Assembly (NCBI GenBank): GCA_014706295.1
Contig: JACSVZ010000008.1
Location: 1,054,001 to 1,118,000 of the forward strand
Direction: 5' to 3'
DNA: 64,000 nt
Origin: Lycocorax pyrrhopterus obiensis
Taxonomy: Eukaryota > Chordata > Aves > Passeriformes > Paradisaeidae
The notes below the pieces were generated by a model. That model did not search any database and was not told where the DNA came from. It was given only the letters and a program-made list of their open reading frames with translations. Below are positions 41,304 to 53,949 of the stretch, in pieces. The position numbers and the translations under genes are program-made. Within the stretch, counting starts at the first letter, position 1, and every line of letters starts with the position of its first letter.

Positions 41304-41452
41304 GGGGAGGCCCTGGCACAGGTTGCTGGAGAAGCTGTGGATTCCCAATCCCTGGAAGTGTCCAAGGCCAGGCTGGACAGGGCTTTAAAGCCCATCCAGT
41401 TCCACCTCCTGCCATGGGCAGGGACAGCTTCCACCAGAGCAGGCTGCTCCAT
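41304..41452. mobile_element. CR1 type A with its 3' segment inverted in place
   Basis: The left part (41304 to about 41383) reads in sense: 'gaggccctggcacaggttgc', 'tccaaggccaggctggacag'. The right part (about 41384-41452) is the next CR1 segment read in antisense: 'ctttaaagcccatccagttc', 'gccatgggcagggacagctt', ending 'aggctgctccat'. The two halves are consecutive in a normal CR1, so the 3' half has been flipped. Confidence 0.85.
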
Positions 41453-44400
41453 ATTGTGGAGAAGGGAAAAAGGGAACGGAAACGTGCCAGGGGCGAGGGG
41501 GGCTTCCACCATCTGGGAATTAGGAGTCATCAGCAGACCCACACAGGCAACAGACTCTAAGAGCAAAAAAAGCTTTGTTTTCTTTTTTCAGTGGTGAAAG
41601 ACAGGATACAAATCCCACATAAACAATTCCTTAGGCAATGGAGAAACTTCTACATTTCGAGTATGATTCCGTTCCCAAGGGAATGTGTAATTTTATTAAT
41701 TTGACGTAGCGATTTCCTTCCACGGCATTTGTTCTGTCATCTTTGCTATGTGCAGGATATTTGGAATATATCCCTGGTGGCTTGTGAGAAAGAACCTTGT
41801 GCTTGCTCATCCCTGGATGTCCTTCCTGATCCCTGGAAAGACTTGAAGCATGGAAAAGGCACCCTTTAACCAACCAGAAGGGTTCACTGAATCTTGGAGC
41901 GCATTACCAGCTACCACGTTTCTTTGGATAGAAATGCTTTACCAACATCCCCGCTCCGGTCCAGCCTGATGATTACCACAAAAACCTGGCCGGAACAGGT
42001 TGGGAGCAGCTGCAGACAGAACTGTTCAACATCACAGATTCCTATCAGGCTCTAATGAGGCAAAAATTAGCTCTCCCCATGGCAGATGATTGCTAATGTG
42101 CTGGAATATTGCTGCTGCCGCCGTCTCCAGCCTGCTTGGAATTCTAACATCATCCCTTCCCACGGGCAGGATGAGGAGCTGGGAGAACGCCCTGCTTCTC
42201 CTTGTGGGGCTCGAGTTCTTCAGGACATCGGAGTCAGGCAGAGAAAAGAGGACTGGGTTTGTTAAATGATTGAGTTTTTCCAAAATCAGACATTGCTCCC
42301 TCGTGCCCCAGCTCCAGTGGCTCAATCCAGTTCCCTGAGTGCTTTAACAGGGGATTGCACTTTCCCTGTTCCCCATGGTGAGGAGGCACAGAGGTTTGCT
42401 GGGATGCTCACTCACCCAGCCTGTCTTGGTGCTGCCCCGAGGAATGGACAATGCAGCTCCTCCTCAGGGCTTCCCGTCACAAAAGCAGCCTGAAAACTGG
42501 TCTTTGCTGGGAGAAAACAACTCCTGAATTTATCATCTGCTGAAGAAATTAAGCTTCAACGATTGCTTCGTTAATGAAGGTGATTAAAGCAAAGTGCCTC
42601 AGCTTTTTCCGTGCTTGTTCTGTGGTGGGAAGGGAGGTTCAGGTGGAACATCTGGCTGGGAAAGCCTCGAGTCATCCAGCAGGGAAGCTGAGTGATTTTT
42701 CCTCCAGTTCATATTGGATAGGGCTGAAAGTCCCAGTCGTAGGGAGTGTGGAGAGCTGCCGATGGAGCACGGAGAACATTGCCACCCCTCGGGCCCCACA
42801 CCCCCATGGCTGACTAATGGCATAACAACAAACCAGAAGGAAACAACTGGGATCAACAACAAGGGATCTTCCTGGAAAATGGGAGTAGAAACACCGTGCT
42901 TCTCATACACTCTTGGACACAAATGGTTCACTGTGTTCTTTTTTTGCAGAATTTTTACCCTTCAGGTCATGATTTAGGACTTGGGATTAACACTTTGTCC
43001 TTTCCAGAGCTAAGGGCCAGTTCTTGAAGCGTAAGAAGTGCTTACGTCTTGTCTTTGCTGTGGGAAGTTCAGCTGGAGGGACTCTGCCAGTCAAAAATAT
43101 TGATGTTGGAGCCACGATCAAGTGAATTTGAAAATCCAAATGTGCCAGGCTGCTGTCCTGCAGCGAGTCTGGGTGGAAGCACCTCCAGCCCGACCATCAC
43201 TGGGCACTCTCTGCTCTTTGGCTCAGTGATCTCTGTGTGTCTTTGGAGAGATCTGTATTTTTCCCCTGCAGCCTTCCTGATTGACCTCCTGATCATGGTT
43301 TGCCACACAGTCCTTACTGTGTGGTTTGTCTTCATCTCAACGTACATCCCAAATTTCTTGATGTGATCAGGGATTGCTTAGTTAAGGACTTTCCCCACAC
43401 AATAACCCAAGTACTGTGTGTAGAAATGAAATGATTTTAGCTGACAGAATGAGGGTTTTTTGTGGCGTTTTCCAAAGCTAGACCTAATTCTTGCAGGGGA
43501 AGAGCAGCCAGGTTCTGTTGTTGGCAAGTTTTAACAGAGGTCTTGCAGGAGATGTTTTTTCCAATCCTTCCTATTTTCTCCCTTCTGTCATTGTTACAAG
43601 TCACCCCCTGAGCTGTTGTTGCTAAGCTGCCCTAAGAATTTGCATTCCCAGGCAGTCTGAAACTCTCTTAATTTCAAGAATAACCTCAGCAAGAAGCAAT
43701 TCCATAACCTAAAACGTGGGCTGAAAACAGTCACTGGTGTGTTTGGTGCATTATTCGTGCCAGGGAGCGACTCCTTGGGCTGCTGTGCAATCCAGAGGAG
43801 TCCATTTTAGAGGATGTGCGGAATTCTCCCATCAGCTCCCCTGTGCAGGTTAATAACCTCCAAAACGGTTTTGTTTCACAGCCAACACCGTCCAGGCTCG
43901 CAGGGAGGGGAGGGGAAGGGAATGCTGGCCTCAGGAAAAGGCAGCTTAGGTTTGCCTTTCAAAAGGTATCGATCCCTGCGCTGTGGGAATGTGGGGAATG
44001 GAGTAACAGTGGGTGGCATTTGTGTCTCGGTGAGTGGGGAAAAACGATCAGCGAACAGATAAAGCCGTCGAGGGAAAGCAGCACGGACAGAAAGGGTTTT
44101 ATTGACTGCTGGGGTGGAATGGCAGAACGGTCCTGCTAATGAGGTCATTTTACCTGCTGGGGGCTGAAAGGAAAGCTTGGAGGAGGAGAAATTCCCTGCT
44201 AGAGGAAGCGTGGGGATGGAGTCTGTGCTCCGTGTGGACGCCCAGCCTTGGGATGAGCTGTAAACCTGCCCAAAGCACAGAGTAAACCCTGAGCAGGGTG
44301 AAAGAGGAACACTCGGTGCTGTGAACAAGCCAACACTACCTTGGCCAGCAGGTTGAGGCTGAGTCTCCAAGGCAGAGTCCTACAGGCTCCAGCAGAGTGA

Positions 44401-46577
44401 CCAAATCTGTGGGATTGTATTTTTTTGTGGGTCTCCCCAGCACTCTCAGGCTGGAAAAGCACAGCACATTCCCAAAGAGCTGGGTTTCACCTCCAGAGGA
44501 ACAAAACAAACCCCAATTGTCCTGGCTGGGAAGAGACATTTATTTTTAGAAGCCCCCAGGTTCCGTGCAGACATTAATTAGGAATTAATCTGCCCAGGTG
44601 ATCAGTATTCAAAGCAGCTGTTCCCAGCGAGCTGCACACCAACAATTAGTCAGTGGCTCCCTTTGTTGAATACTCCTCAGTGAATGCATATTGGGCAATC
44701 CCACCATTTTTTCATCAGTAATCCAGGGAAAAAACTGTCCTGTTTGTTTTGGTGTGCTTTACTCACCGAACCCTGTGGCAGGGACCAGTGGCTAAAGGTT
44801 TTATTGCACTTCCAAGTCTTATTTCCTTGGGAGGAAGCCCCACTTTCTGCTGTGGACTTGCACTCCATGACCTTGGCTTCCTTTTGTGCGTGACGGAGCG
44901 TGGGCCAGGTGGTGTTTGTAGGACATTTGGGTGCTGGAACACCCCTCTGACAGTGTCATGCTTTTCTCCTTCACCCTCCCTTCCCAAACCATTCCTGCCT
45001 CGTGGAGCACGGTCTCACCTGGGCAGTAACTCCAGAGGAGATGCAGCTTCTGGTTTTCCCCAGCACACGAGCAGATGCCAACATGTGCCTCCCTTTTCGG
45101 GTACACTGATATTTCACCTGATCGCTGTTCCGAGCTCGGGGAGATCGCTCGGCACCTCATTTATTTCGGATCCACTCTGCCATCCCCTCCTCAGATGAAT
45201 TACATTTGCCCACGGGGGCCCTTTTTTCCTTAGTCTGAAAACATTTTCTGTCATTCTTGATTCGCTTCATAATTGTCAGTGGGTCGGGAAGAAACCCTTT
45301 CATTCAGAGGGAGAAAATACAGGTGCAGAAAGACATTTTCTCTTCTCCCAGCTATTTGGAGGCGATACAGGAGACTGGCTTTGAAAATATTGGCAGGCTT
45401 AAAAATGCCTCCTTCTTTCATGTGTAGGAAAGAAAACCTGTCTCTGACCTTTTAAGTGCCTTTGTTTACTTTTTGGAAAGTACTTCAAAGAAAAAGCAAG
45501 ATTTAAGACGAGTTTGCTACTTAATGGGTCGATAAAGTATCCGATAAGGTGAGACTGCTGCTTTCCCAGCCCGAAATAAATCACAACACACACCAGCCTT
45601 GCACCTGAAAAGCTCTGGAGAGCAGCTACTGAAAAATATGTCTTGGTGGATGATTGTTCTGGGCCGTCTGGTGACGTCCCCAAGTCATGACTGTGTCCTT
45701 TCAAGCACGGCAGCCACGTCACTGCTGTGATTCATCCCAGGGCCTCCAATGGTTCTGGCTAACATGGGCATGGTTTGTTTTCTTGGCACCAGAGTAATTT
45801 GTAGAGGTGTTTAATAGCTGATTCAGTTCTGATTTGGCAGCAATTGCAGCCTTTCAGATGTTCAGGATTGCTGGGTTTGTGTCCTTTCAACAAAAACGCC
45901 CCGAACAAAACCAACCCCCAAAACTCGCAGCGAGAGCGTTTATGAGGTGTTGTTTTTTAAATGGATTTGTGTATTGAATATGATCTAGCAGGAAATCTGT
46001 GCTCTGCCTGGGCGTGATGGAGATAAAGCAGTCAGGCATTATTGGGCTGTTTATTATGGGTTTGTTTTTCTGGAAGATGCTCATTTTCAGCTTCTCAGAA
46101 ACCACGGCCTTCTCCCTTGCATATTAACTGAAGCTGAGTGGATTTGGCTGCTGGGGGAGAGCCTGCTGAGCTGCCTGCAGGTCTGGGGGGGAGAGAAGGC
46201 AAACATCTCATCCTTGTGGAGATCACTTTGGCTGGAGGTCCTTGAGGAGGACAGGGGAAGCTGAGATCATGTTTGGACAGTGAAATCCTTATCTATCTTA
46301 TTATCTCTATGGCTCTTAAATAGCCGTGACTTTGGGGGCGTCATTTGGAGAAACACTTGGCTGCTGACCTGCACACCAGGCAATAAGGTCACCACTCCTG
46401 CCAAACAGCTTCCCAGCATCCCTCAGAAAGGGAGGAGCTGGAGTTTCCTGCTGCACTTGGATGCGTGTCCTCCATGGGGAGCTTGATGGCATCTCCTGGC
46501 CATGCTGAGCGGCTCTGGGCTCTGGGGAGGGGCTGGGCCAGCCCAGTCACACATCCCAGACATGGAGCACTCACTGC
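41453..46577. other. Intron, nothing recognised
   Basis: About 5.1 kb without a recognised gene or repeat family. It is the largest repeat-free block in the window apart from 58.8-63.2 kb. Confidence 0.5.
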
Positions 46578-46716
46578 CCCAGCCCTGGCAGTGTCCAAGG
46601 CCAGACTGGATGGAGCTTGGAGCAACCTGGGACAGTGGAGGGTGTCCCTGCCCATGGCAGGGTGGGGGACAAAAGGGACTTTAAGGTCCCTTCTAACCCA
46701 AACCGTTCTGGGATTT
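46578..46716 (+). mobile_element. CR1 3' end, type A, short
   Basis: 'gccctggcagtgtccaaggc' through 'ccctgcccatggcagggtgg' to 'tctaacccaaaccgttctgg' and 'gatttt'. About 140 bp, sense. Confidence 0.9.
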
Positions 46717-48479
46717 TCTCCTGGTTGTATCCTTCTGTACCAGGCTGGTAAAAAGTGACTGGAATTTGGCAGGAGGGGTGTCAGGAGTGCATTTGAGTAC
46801 AGTCAGAAGTCACCAGAGGGGATGTGCCGGGTTCATCAGCAGCGCTGGGCGCCTGGAAAACCTTGGCTTTGCCAGGAATGAAATCCGGGAGCAGAGCAAG
46901 GAGCTCTCTGATCTTGCTGATTCTGCCAACGTTTATTGTAACCTCCTCCCACTTCCCTGAGTTATCCCGAGTTCTGATGGAGCCAGGCATTACTTTGTCA
47001 CCTGAAGTGGTGCTGGGACACTTGTGCCAGGTGGCTTTGCTGCACTCGGGGACAGGTGGGGGGTTTGGATCATCCTCACACTGCTGTGAATAACACCTCC
47101 TGTGTGCAGTCGTATTTCACACTGTACTTGTGAAACCTCAGAGTTTCCAAACTTTGAGGCCAAGGCATCCAAGGAGCAATTTCTCCTTCCTGCCTGCCAT
47201 TCCCAGCAGCTCTTTGGGACACCAGCTGACACCCCCTGAGCCAGCCAGCCCTTAGCATGCAGGGCCAGCACTCGTGGCTGGAAATTGGTGTGTTCTTCAC
47301 TCCTTGGAGCACTCAAGACAATGATCTCATCAAGCCTCGGGAGGATGGATGAGGCAGAGGGAGAGAGGCCAGAATAGCATCTTCATCCCGAAGGACACTC
47401 GGGAATGGACTGATAACCCCGGAGCAGCTGGAGAGCTGCACTGCAGAGGCTCTGTGCTGATGGAAATCTCACCCCTTCAGAGTTATTTGGAGAGAAATGA
47501 GAGCCTTGCTAACTGCCTGAAGTGCTCCCAGTGAGAGGCGCACAGAAATTCCCTGTGTGGGGCACAAAAACAGTTTTGGAACTGGGATAAACCCCAGGAG
47601 AGGCAGGGCATAGCCCCAGCCTTACACTTCACCTTCACACAGGTGTGTGGTGAGGCTTTCCATTCAATATTTAGTTCCTGCTTATTTTGTAAAGCAGGTT
47701 TGTTGAAATTCCTGCCACCGTGTTTTGAACCAGGTTACTCAGTTTTTTGTCTGCTCTGACACCTCTCCTAATGAATATTTTGTTGTAACTCAGTGTCCAT
47801 GTGTTGGGTTTCATTGTCTTCGCACCAAGCTGCTGGTATTTGCATTTGAATTGCTTTCCCAGGTCTGTCCAAACTTTCTGATTTTCAATTTCCCAATTCT
47901 TCTGCAGTAAGAGCTAGTCAGATGAATAAAAGATGAAAAATTTGCCGGCTGTTTCGTCCCCTTACAGAGACAGCGTTTCTGAGCGCTCAAAGGAAGGTCA
48001 GCTGTGCTTGTGCACCTTCATTTGTGCTCTTCAAATAACTCCAGAGTCCAGAAATGACAGGACAAGGCACAAGGACAGTGCTGAGGACAGCTGGGAGTAC
48101 CTAAGGAAAGTTAAGAATCTGGGGGCAAGGATCACCCTTCTGTCTGTGTATCAGCCTGGGGTGTTGTGTCGCACACAAACCTGAGTCAAACAGCCTCTGT
48201 CCCTCTAAGTTCCAGGGGGTTTGAATGACACAGCCCCCTTTGTTCCATTCCATTATGATCCTGTCAAACTTGGAGGAGGAAAGCCAAGGGAAGATACTGG
48301 TTGTGCTGAGTGAAAACATTTGTGCCAGACTGCTCCCGTGCTTGGAGCTTCACGCAGTAGCTGGATGCTCCAAGTGGGTATTTTGGTACTCTGTAGGAGA
48401 AGTGTTTGTTTGATTGGGGAAACGAGACTACAACACATCCTGGGGGATGAAAGAGGCGCTGCTGCCATCCATGTCTCAC
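46717..48479. other. Intron, nothing recognised
   Basis: No exon or repeat family is recognised in this 1.8-kb stretch. Confidence 0.5.
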
Positions 48480-48868
48480 AGGAAAGGCTGAGGGAGCTGG
48501 GGCTGCTCAGCCTCGAGAGGAGCCCCAGCTGAGAGGGGCCCTCAGCCCTGGCTGGCCCTGGCTGCAGGGAGGGCTCAGGGCAGGGCCCAGGCTCTGCTCC
48601 GGGGGCCCAGCAATGGCACCAGAGCCACGGGCAGGGCCTGAGCCCAGCAATTGCCCTGCACAGGAGGCACAACTTCTGCCCTGGCCAGTGCCCAGCCCTG
48701 AGCAGATTGGCCAGAGAGGCTCTGGGCTCTCCTCCCTGGGGCTGTTCCAGAGCTGTGTGCACACAGTGCTGTGCCCTGGGCTCTGGGATGGCCCTGCTGC
48801 AGCAGGGAGGTGCCACCAGGTGCTCTCTGTGCTCCCTCCAGCCTGAGCCATCCCGGGATCCTGTGACT
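48480..48868 (+). mobile_element. GC-rich CR1-like copy (type C), inverted partner of 56440
   Basis: Begins with the CR1 motif 'aggaaaggctgagggagctg' and 'ctgctcagcctcgagaggag', then a GC-rich body unlike types A and B, and ends 'ccatcccgggatcctgtga', a CR1-style terminus. Compared with the copy at 56440-56835 read in reverse, only about four differences are visible in roughly 390 bases. No ORF2 is present. Confidence 0.85.
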
Positions 48869-49261
48869 GTGTTTGTGCCAGGCTTTGCCAGTTGTGCAGC
48901 ACGGGAATTCCCAGGAAATGCAGGCCAGCAGTCAGTAATGGAGGTGCTTAAGGAGCAGTAATGGGGTCTCCAATGGCCAGAGCGGCTGTTTGGTGGGGGA
49001 GCTTTATGGATATGTCTCCCTCAAAGCTCCCATTACTTCTTGTATTGTTTTCCTTCATTCCAAATAACTTCTCATCTGACTTCCTTAAGTAAGTGTGGGT
49101 TGATTTAATCACCTCCTCCCTGTGTCCACCTTGTGCACCGACTGGGGTTACCTGTAACAGTCCTATTAAGTTCAGCTTTTTAGAGCCTGTGTCTCCTCTC
49201 ACTCAGTTCTGCTGAGGCAAAGCTCAGTCATTCACAACTTAGTCGCTCCCTTCCCTTCTAT

Positions 49262-49492
49262 GGAAGATTTAGGTTGGAAATTAGGGAAAGGTTCTTCCCC
49301 CAGAGGGTGCTGGGCACTGCCCAGGCTCCCCAGGGAATGGGCACGGCCCCGAGGCTGCCAGAGCTCCAGGAGCGTTTGGACAGCGCTGCCAGGGATGCCC
49401 AGGGTGGGATTGTTGGGGTGTCTGGGCAGGGCCAGGGGTGGGATTGGTTGATCCTTGGGGGTCCTTTCCAGCTCAGGGTATTCTGTGATTCC
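49262..49492 (+). mobile_element. CR1 3' end, further subtype
   Basis: 'gaagatttaggttggaaatt' and 'agggaaaggttcttccccca' are CR1 3'-UTR words. It ends 'ggtcctttccagctcagggt' and 'attctgtgattc'. About 230 bp, sense, non-coding. Confidence 0.88.
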
Positions 49493-51495
49493 ATGACCAG
49501 AAGAAAGCACAGGAATGAGCAGAGAGAGACTCTGTATCCTCACCTGACTTTTTAAAAGAGCTTTCGGATACCTCAGGTTCTGGTTATCCTGTTATCGTGG
49601 CTGCAGGTTTTTTCCCCTTTAAAATTGGTTTCCTATCAGTGAATTTTATTTCCCCAGGGGATTTGCTTTTTCTAGGCTCTGGAATTTTTGAAAGGTGTGA
49701 TTCCATGCAATATGGATGGAACATCCTTTTTGCCTCTCCATTTACCTTGTCCTGGAGAATTGGAGGGAACTTTGACGCACGTCAAACAGTGCCTGCATTT
49801 TTGGATTTCATCTCTGGCATTTGGATTTTCCCCAGGAATAAACGGAATAACCTTTGGGCTGCAAGTGGCTTTGCTGTGTGAAATGAAAGCAGGCTCATTT
49901 TCCACAGGACCTAAAATCATTTCCCCACGAGTTCTAATTAAGCAGTGTTTGCACTTGAAATCAGGACTGTTGATAGGAAATTAATGTTTTCAAATGTGAT
50001 TAAAAAGCAAATAGTTGAATATAATCTCTGCAAACTAATGAAAAAGAATAAAGCAGAATGGTTTAAACCAGCTTTGTTTACACTCCAGAATCACTCTGTG
50101 TGCACATTCACTGCTGGCTACACTTTTCCAAATCTAATTGCTCCTTTTTTTCCTGCTGGAGTAGCTGATAATCAGATTTACGTGTGAAGAAACGAAATGT
50201 TTTCTATTAAAAAAACCCAAATGTTTTATTTCAAGAAAGAACATCACCATGATACTGTGTCACTGAGTGTTTTCAGGGAAGCTGAGTGCTTCCCACTTCT
50301 CCTGAAGCTCAGCCAGCTGCCCGAGTCTCCATCCTGGGACTTGTCTTACTGAGGTTAACGTTCCAAGACATCTCAAAGAAACTCTGCTAACTCGCTCACC
50401 CATTTTCTTCCCCTTCCTGGAACAGAAGGAGCAGCAGTTTGGCCTCTTGCAGCGTGAAACCAGAGCCCTGCTGCTCTCCTGCTGTTGGTATTTTTGTTTG
50501 GGGAAGGGGTCACAGACCTCCAGTGTTTGCTGCAATTCCTCAGCCCTCTGGTTCTTCACTTCCCGGCAAAGCCCAAGCCTCAAATCCGAGGTGGATGGGG
50601 CCAAGGAGCTCAGCGGCTCAGAATTTTAGGGGAATCTGAGGCACATAGTTATGCATTTATTATCTCAGATTTATTTACTGGAGGGTGCAGCGTTCGCCGT
50701 CCTTGGGAGTGAGGGTTGTGGTTGCTGGAAGAGGCAGGAACAATCCTTGAGTGATATGGGTTACAGCAGGGTTTCCTGGCTGTGAGTTCATTCTCCTCCA
50801 CGAAAGGAGCTTCAGTTCTCTCTCTTTGAAACCAATCTGTGCTCGATGCCTTGTACCAGGGAAGGGGGAGCAGCCAGCAGTGGGAAGAGGGCATAGCTCC
50901 AGTGGCAATACACAGAGAATGGACTTCTTTTTGAGAATTGGCAGATAGTTCTGTTTTCTTCTGGAATGAAAGCAGAAGAGGCCCCAGCAAGATGCTGCAG
51001 GTCCCCTGCAATTCTTACAATAGCAGTGACCATCTGCGAGCCGTAAGGTTTCATACCAATAAATAATTAACTCCAGCAAATTGGCTCCAATTCTCATTCA
51101 TCAGAACAACAGGGAAGAGAAGGGTTATTGAATAATCCTGAAATCAATGTTTTCCAGCATCCTCCTTGCAGGGGCACATTGTGAATTTGTTGGCTTCTTT
51201 ATTTTCAGCACAAAAAAATCCTTCAGTTTCCAAGCTCAAAAGGAAAAGTTGTTTTCTTCTCCTGTGTGCCTGGGGTGTGTGTGCCAGCTCATCAGGCACT
51301 GCTCTTCTCGTCACCTCATTGAGTCAGGTCCTTTCTGAAAAGATTTCTTGGCATTAAATTTTGTCTGGACTAATTCCCTCCTCCTCAGGATGTCTCTGCG
51401 CTGCCTCCTGACCGCGGAGCACAAGAAATGACACACAAGAGAGAGTCACTGACTGTGGGATGCAGGCAGAGAGCTCCGTCCTGTTGGGATGTGCA
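49493..51495. other. Intron, nothing recognised
   Basis: About 2 kb. AT-rich around 49920-50230. No exon is recognised. Confidence 0.5.
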
Positions 51496-51879
51496 GATCA
51501 CAGAGTTCCAGAGTGGTTTGGGTGGGAAGGGACCTTAAAGCCCATCCAGTGCCACCCCTGCCATGGGCAGGGACACCTTCCACTGTCCCAGGCTGCTCCA
51601 AGCCCCAATGTCCTGCCTGGCCTTGAGCACTGCCAGGGATCCAGGGGCAGCCACAGCTTCCCTGGGCACCCTGTGCCAGGGCCTGCCCACCCTCCCAGGG
51701 AACAATTCCTTCCCAATATCCCATCCATCCCTGCCCTCTGGCACTGGGAAGCCATTCCCTGTGTCCTGTCCCTCCATCCCTTGTCAAGAGTCTCTCTCCA
51801 TGTTTCCTGTAGCTCCTTCAGGCACTGGGAGGCCACAGTGAGGTCACCCCAGAGCTTCTCCTCTCCAGGCTGAACAATC
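51496..51879 (-). mobile_element. CR1 type A, antisense, half of a head-to-head pair
   Basis: Runs from 'gatcacagagttccagagtg' (3' terminus) to 'tctccaggctgaacaatc'. A sense CR1 starts within ten bases of its 5' end. Confidence 0.93.
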
Positions 51880-51884
51880 AGGGC

Positions 51885-52007
51885 CATTGCAGGGCCACGT
51901 TGGACGGGGCTTGGAGCAGCCTGGGATAGTGGAAATTGTCCCTGCCCATGGCATGGGATGAGCTTTAAGATCCCTTCCCACCCAAACCATTCTGGGATTC
52001 TGGGATT
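51885..52007 (+). mobile_element. CR1 type A, sense, half of a head-to-head pair
   Basis: 'gttggacggggcttggagca' through 'ccctgcccatggcatgggat' to 'aaaccattctgggattctgg'. It abuts the antisense copy 51496-51879, giving an inverted repeat of about 100 bp with a loop of under 300 bases. Confidence 0.92.
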
Positions 52008-53398
52008 TCTCCTTCATTCAGCAGTAACCTCAACGTGCAAGTGGGAAAAAGGAACAGATAACTAAAAAAAAAGAGGAAAAGATAATAAAAAACAAGCAAG
52101 TATTTTTTCTTTGAGAATTATGGAAAGGTGGCAGAGAGAGCGAGAGCCAGGATTGGGCTGGAGGAGCAGGCAAAACCTGGCTAAAGGGTGTGCAGGAAGG
52201 ATGGCTGCTGCCCACAGAGCAGAGGCAGCGCCGGGCAGATTCCTTTTGGGCAGGCGATTCCAGCTGGGATGGCTGCTCTGGAATTCCTGCAGCCTCCTGC
52301 ACTGAGGCAGCCCCAGTGCCTGCCACAGTGATGTTTGCCAGTGCCCCGAGACTTGTTTCAACAGAGCAGGAGTATTTCCTGTGGGATTGATCTGGGAATG
52401 CCCAGGCAGGAAAAGGGTGCTCTGGCTGGAGGTTTGCAGTGCTTCTGTTGCTTTAGAGGGGAAAAATGAGGAGGAGCTGGGCACAATCAGGCTGTGCCTG
52501 TGCTTTTCCTTCCAACTGCACCTGCCCAGCCCAGGTGTCATTTTGGCAGCACAACTTGTGATTACCCTCCTATTAATCTGAATAATTAATTGGTATCAGG
52601 TGAAATAATACTGGGAAAAAGGAGTCAGCTCTTCTATTAAAAAACTCACAGGGCTTGCTCTGCTTACAGCTCAGAAGAACCAGAAACCCAGCAGGAGTTG
52701 TGGCACTTCAGGTGATGATTGTGGCTGGATTGCACCAAATGGCAGCTTTCATTTCCTTGCATTTCTGCTTACCCCGAGTATTAAACAGCACAAGAATTAG
52801 GAGGTTTGCAAGTGGGGTTTGACTTTGGGATTTCCTTCATGGTTTTTTCTGTCTTGGAGTTCTGTAAATCTTCTTTTTTTCTGTGGGGGCAAGGCTTGGA
52901 ACACAAGGCCTGGCAGTTGTGTGTGGTTTGTGACTGAGGGGGCAAGGCAGCTGTGGAGAAGATGATGTGAGCATTGTGTGGTGCCTTTTCCTGCTCCTTT
53001 TCCTGGGTAAGGAGCGTTCTGCTGTGCTGTCAGGATAAGAGATGTCCTTTGTAGTCGGTGGAATTGTTTGCTCTTGGTTTGTGCAGCACTTCCAAGAATA
53101 AATACTAAAATTGTCATTTTTTTTCCCTGCTGCTGTGTACCAGGAAATCCATTAAGTTCATCTTTGCCAGTGTCATCTTCTAACTCGGAATTAAACTAAT
53201 CCATAGCAGTAAGATGTTAACAAGGTTGCTAAGATGTTGTACTTTTGGGAATTCATGCTTACATCTTCCTGTGTGACAGGGGGGTGGCTGCTAATACCAG
53301 AAATGGAGAACCCAGCCCAGTGGTTTTATTTGCACTGGGACAATAATGCCGATGCTTTGAGATATGATCGTTTTCCCAAGGAAACCATGGGAGCTCTT
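52008..53398. other. Intron, nothing recognised
   Basis: No exon or repeat family is recognised. The frame at 53234-53461 that crosses into the next element is not supported as coding. Confidence 0.5.
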
Positions 53399-53772
53399 GG
53401 GAAGAAAGGAGCCCTATCCCAGTCGGAACCAGAGCAGTGGGAGCACCCTGGGAGATGCTGATGTGTTTGGAACAGAGGCTCCCCAGGAGCTGGCGAGCTG
53501 CAAACAGAAAGCTCTTGCTGGCGCTGGCCAGCCAGGCCGGGAGAGCTCAGCAGGGCTGGGGGAACTCCGGCTCCCTTTGTGCCTGCAGGATCGGGTCCGG
53601 CCCAGAGCAGAGGCTGTTCCCAGCTGGAGCTGCCGCAGCATCCTGGGCGCCCTGCGGTGGCACTGGTGTCCCCGGGCTTGTTCCTGGTGTGCCCCTTGCT
53701 CCTGGGAACGCCTCACTGCCGCGGGCTGGGCTCCCATTTTCACTTCCAGGCTTTTCCTGGCCATGAGCACCC
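53399..53772 (-). repeat. Left arm of a ~1.9-kb inverted-repeat unit
   Basis: Read in reverse, this block matches 54924-55317. The outer part (53399-53453) matches at about 85-90 percent (tatcccagtc, ccagagcagtggga). The inner part (53611-53772) matches through 'ccgcagcatcctggg', 'tgctcctgggaa' and 'gggctgggctcccat'. Between them lie spacers of similar length (157 and 163 bases) that I cannot align. The inner parts also agree as translated sequence (MGAQP, SQEQ, RAPRMLR) when read towards the outside, which supports true homology. Confidence 0.82.
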
Positions 53773-53779
53773 TCGGCGC

Positions 53780-53949
53780 TGAGCCGGCCCTGCCGCCCCG
53801 AGGCGGGCGGGGCGGTGACGGCGCAAAGGGGCTGAGCGCTGGCCTGAGGCCGGGCTGTGGTGTCACACGGTGTCCTGGCCCCGGCGCTGTGACACCGGCA
53901 CGGTGTCCCTGTCTAAGCCGGGACAGTGGCGCTGGGCCATGCCGGAGCC
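53780..53949 (+). promoter_or_regulatory. CpG-rich candidate promoter
   Basis: CpG density rises sharply from about 53560 to 54460 against a CpG-poor intron. Directly upstream of the small reading frame are a GC-box cluster (ggcgggcggggcgg, 53802-53815) followed by a CRE-like half site (tgacg, 53816-53820), and an 8-bp inverted repeat ggtgtcac/gtgacacc at 53859-53866 and 53889-53896. No TATA box is seen. A minimal upstream ORF (53939-53953, four codons) overlaps the start codon of the frame at 53950. Promoter activity is inferred only. Confidence 0.45.

Noticed and set aside
48613..48846. 77-residue peptide repeated almost unchanged at 56462-56695
   Set aside because: Both frames lie inside the inverted GC-rich CR1-like copies. 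Identity reflects DNA identity of the repeats, not protein selection.
53234..53461. Protein-like peptide QWFYLHWDNNADALRYDRFP upstream of the left arm
   Set aside because: It looks protein-like but is short, runs into the arm, matches nothing I know, and has no supporting splice or start context.
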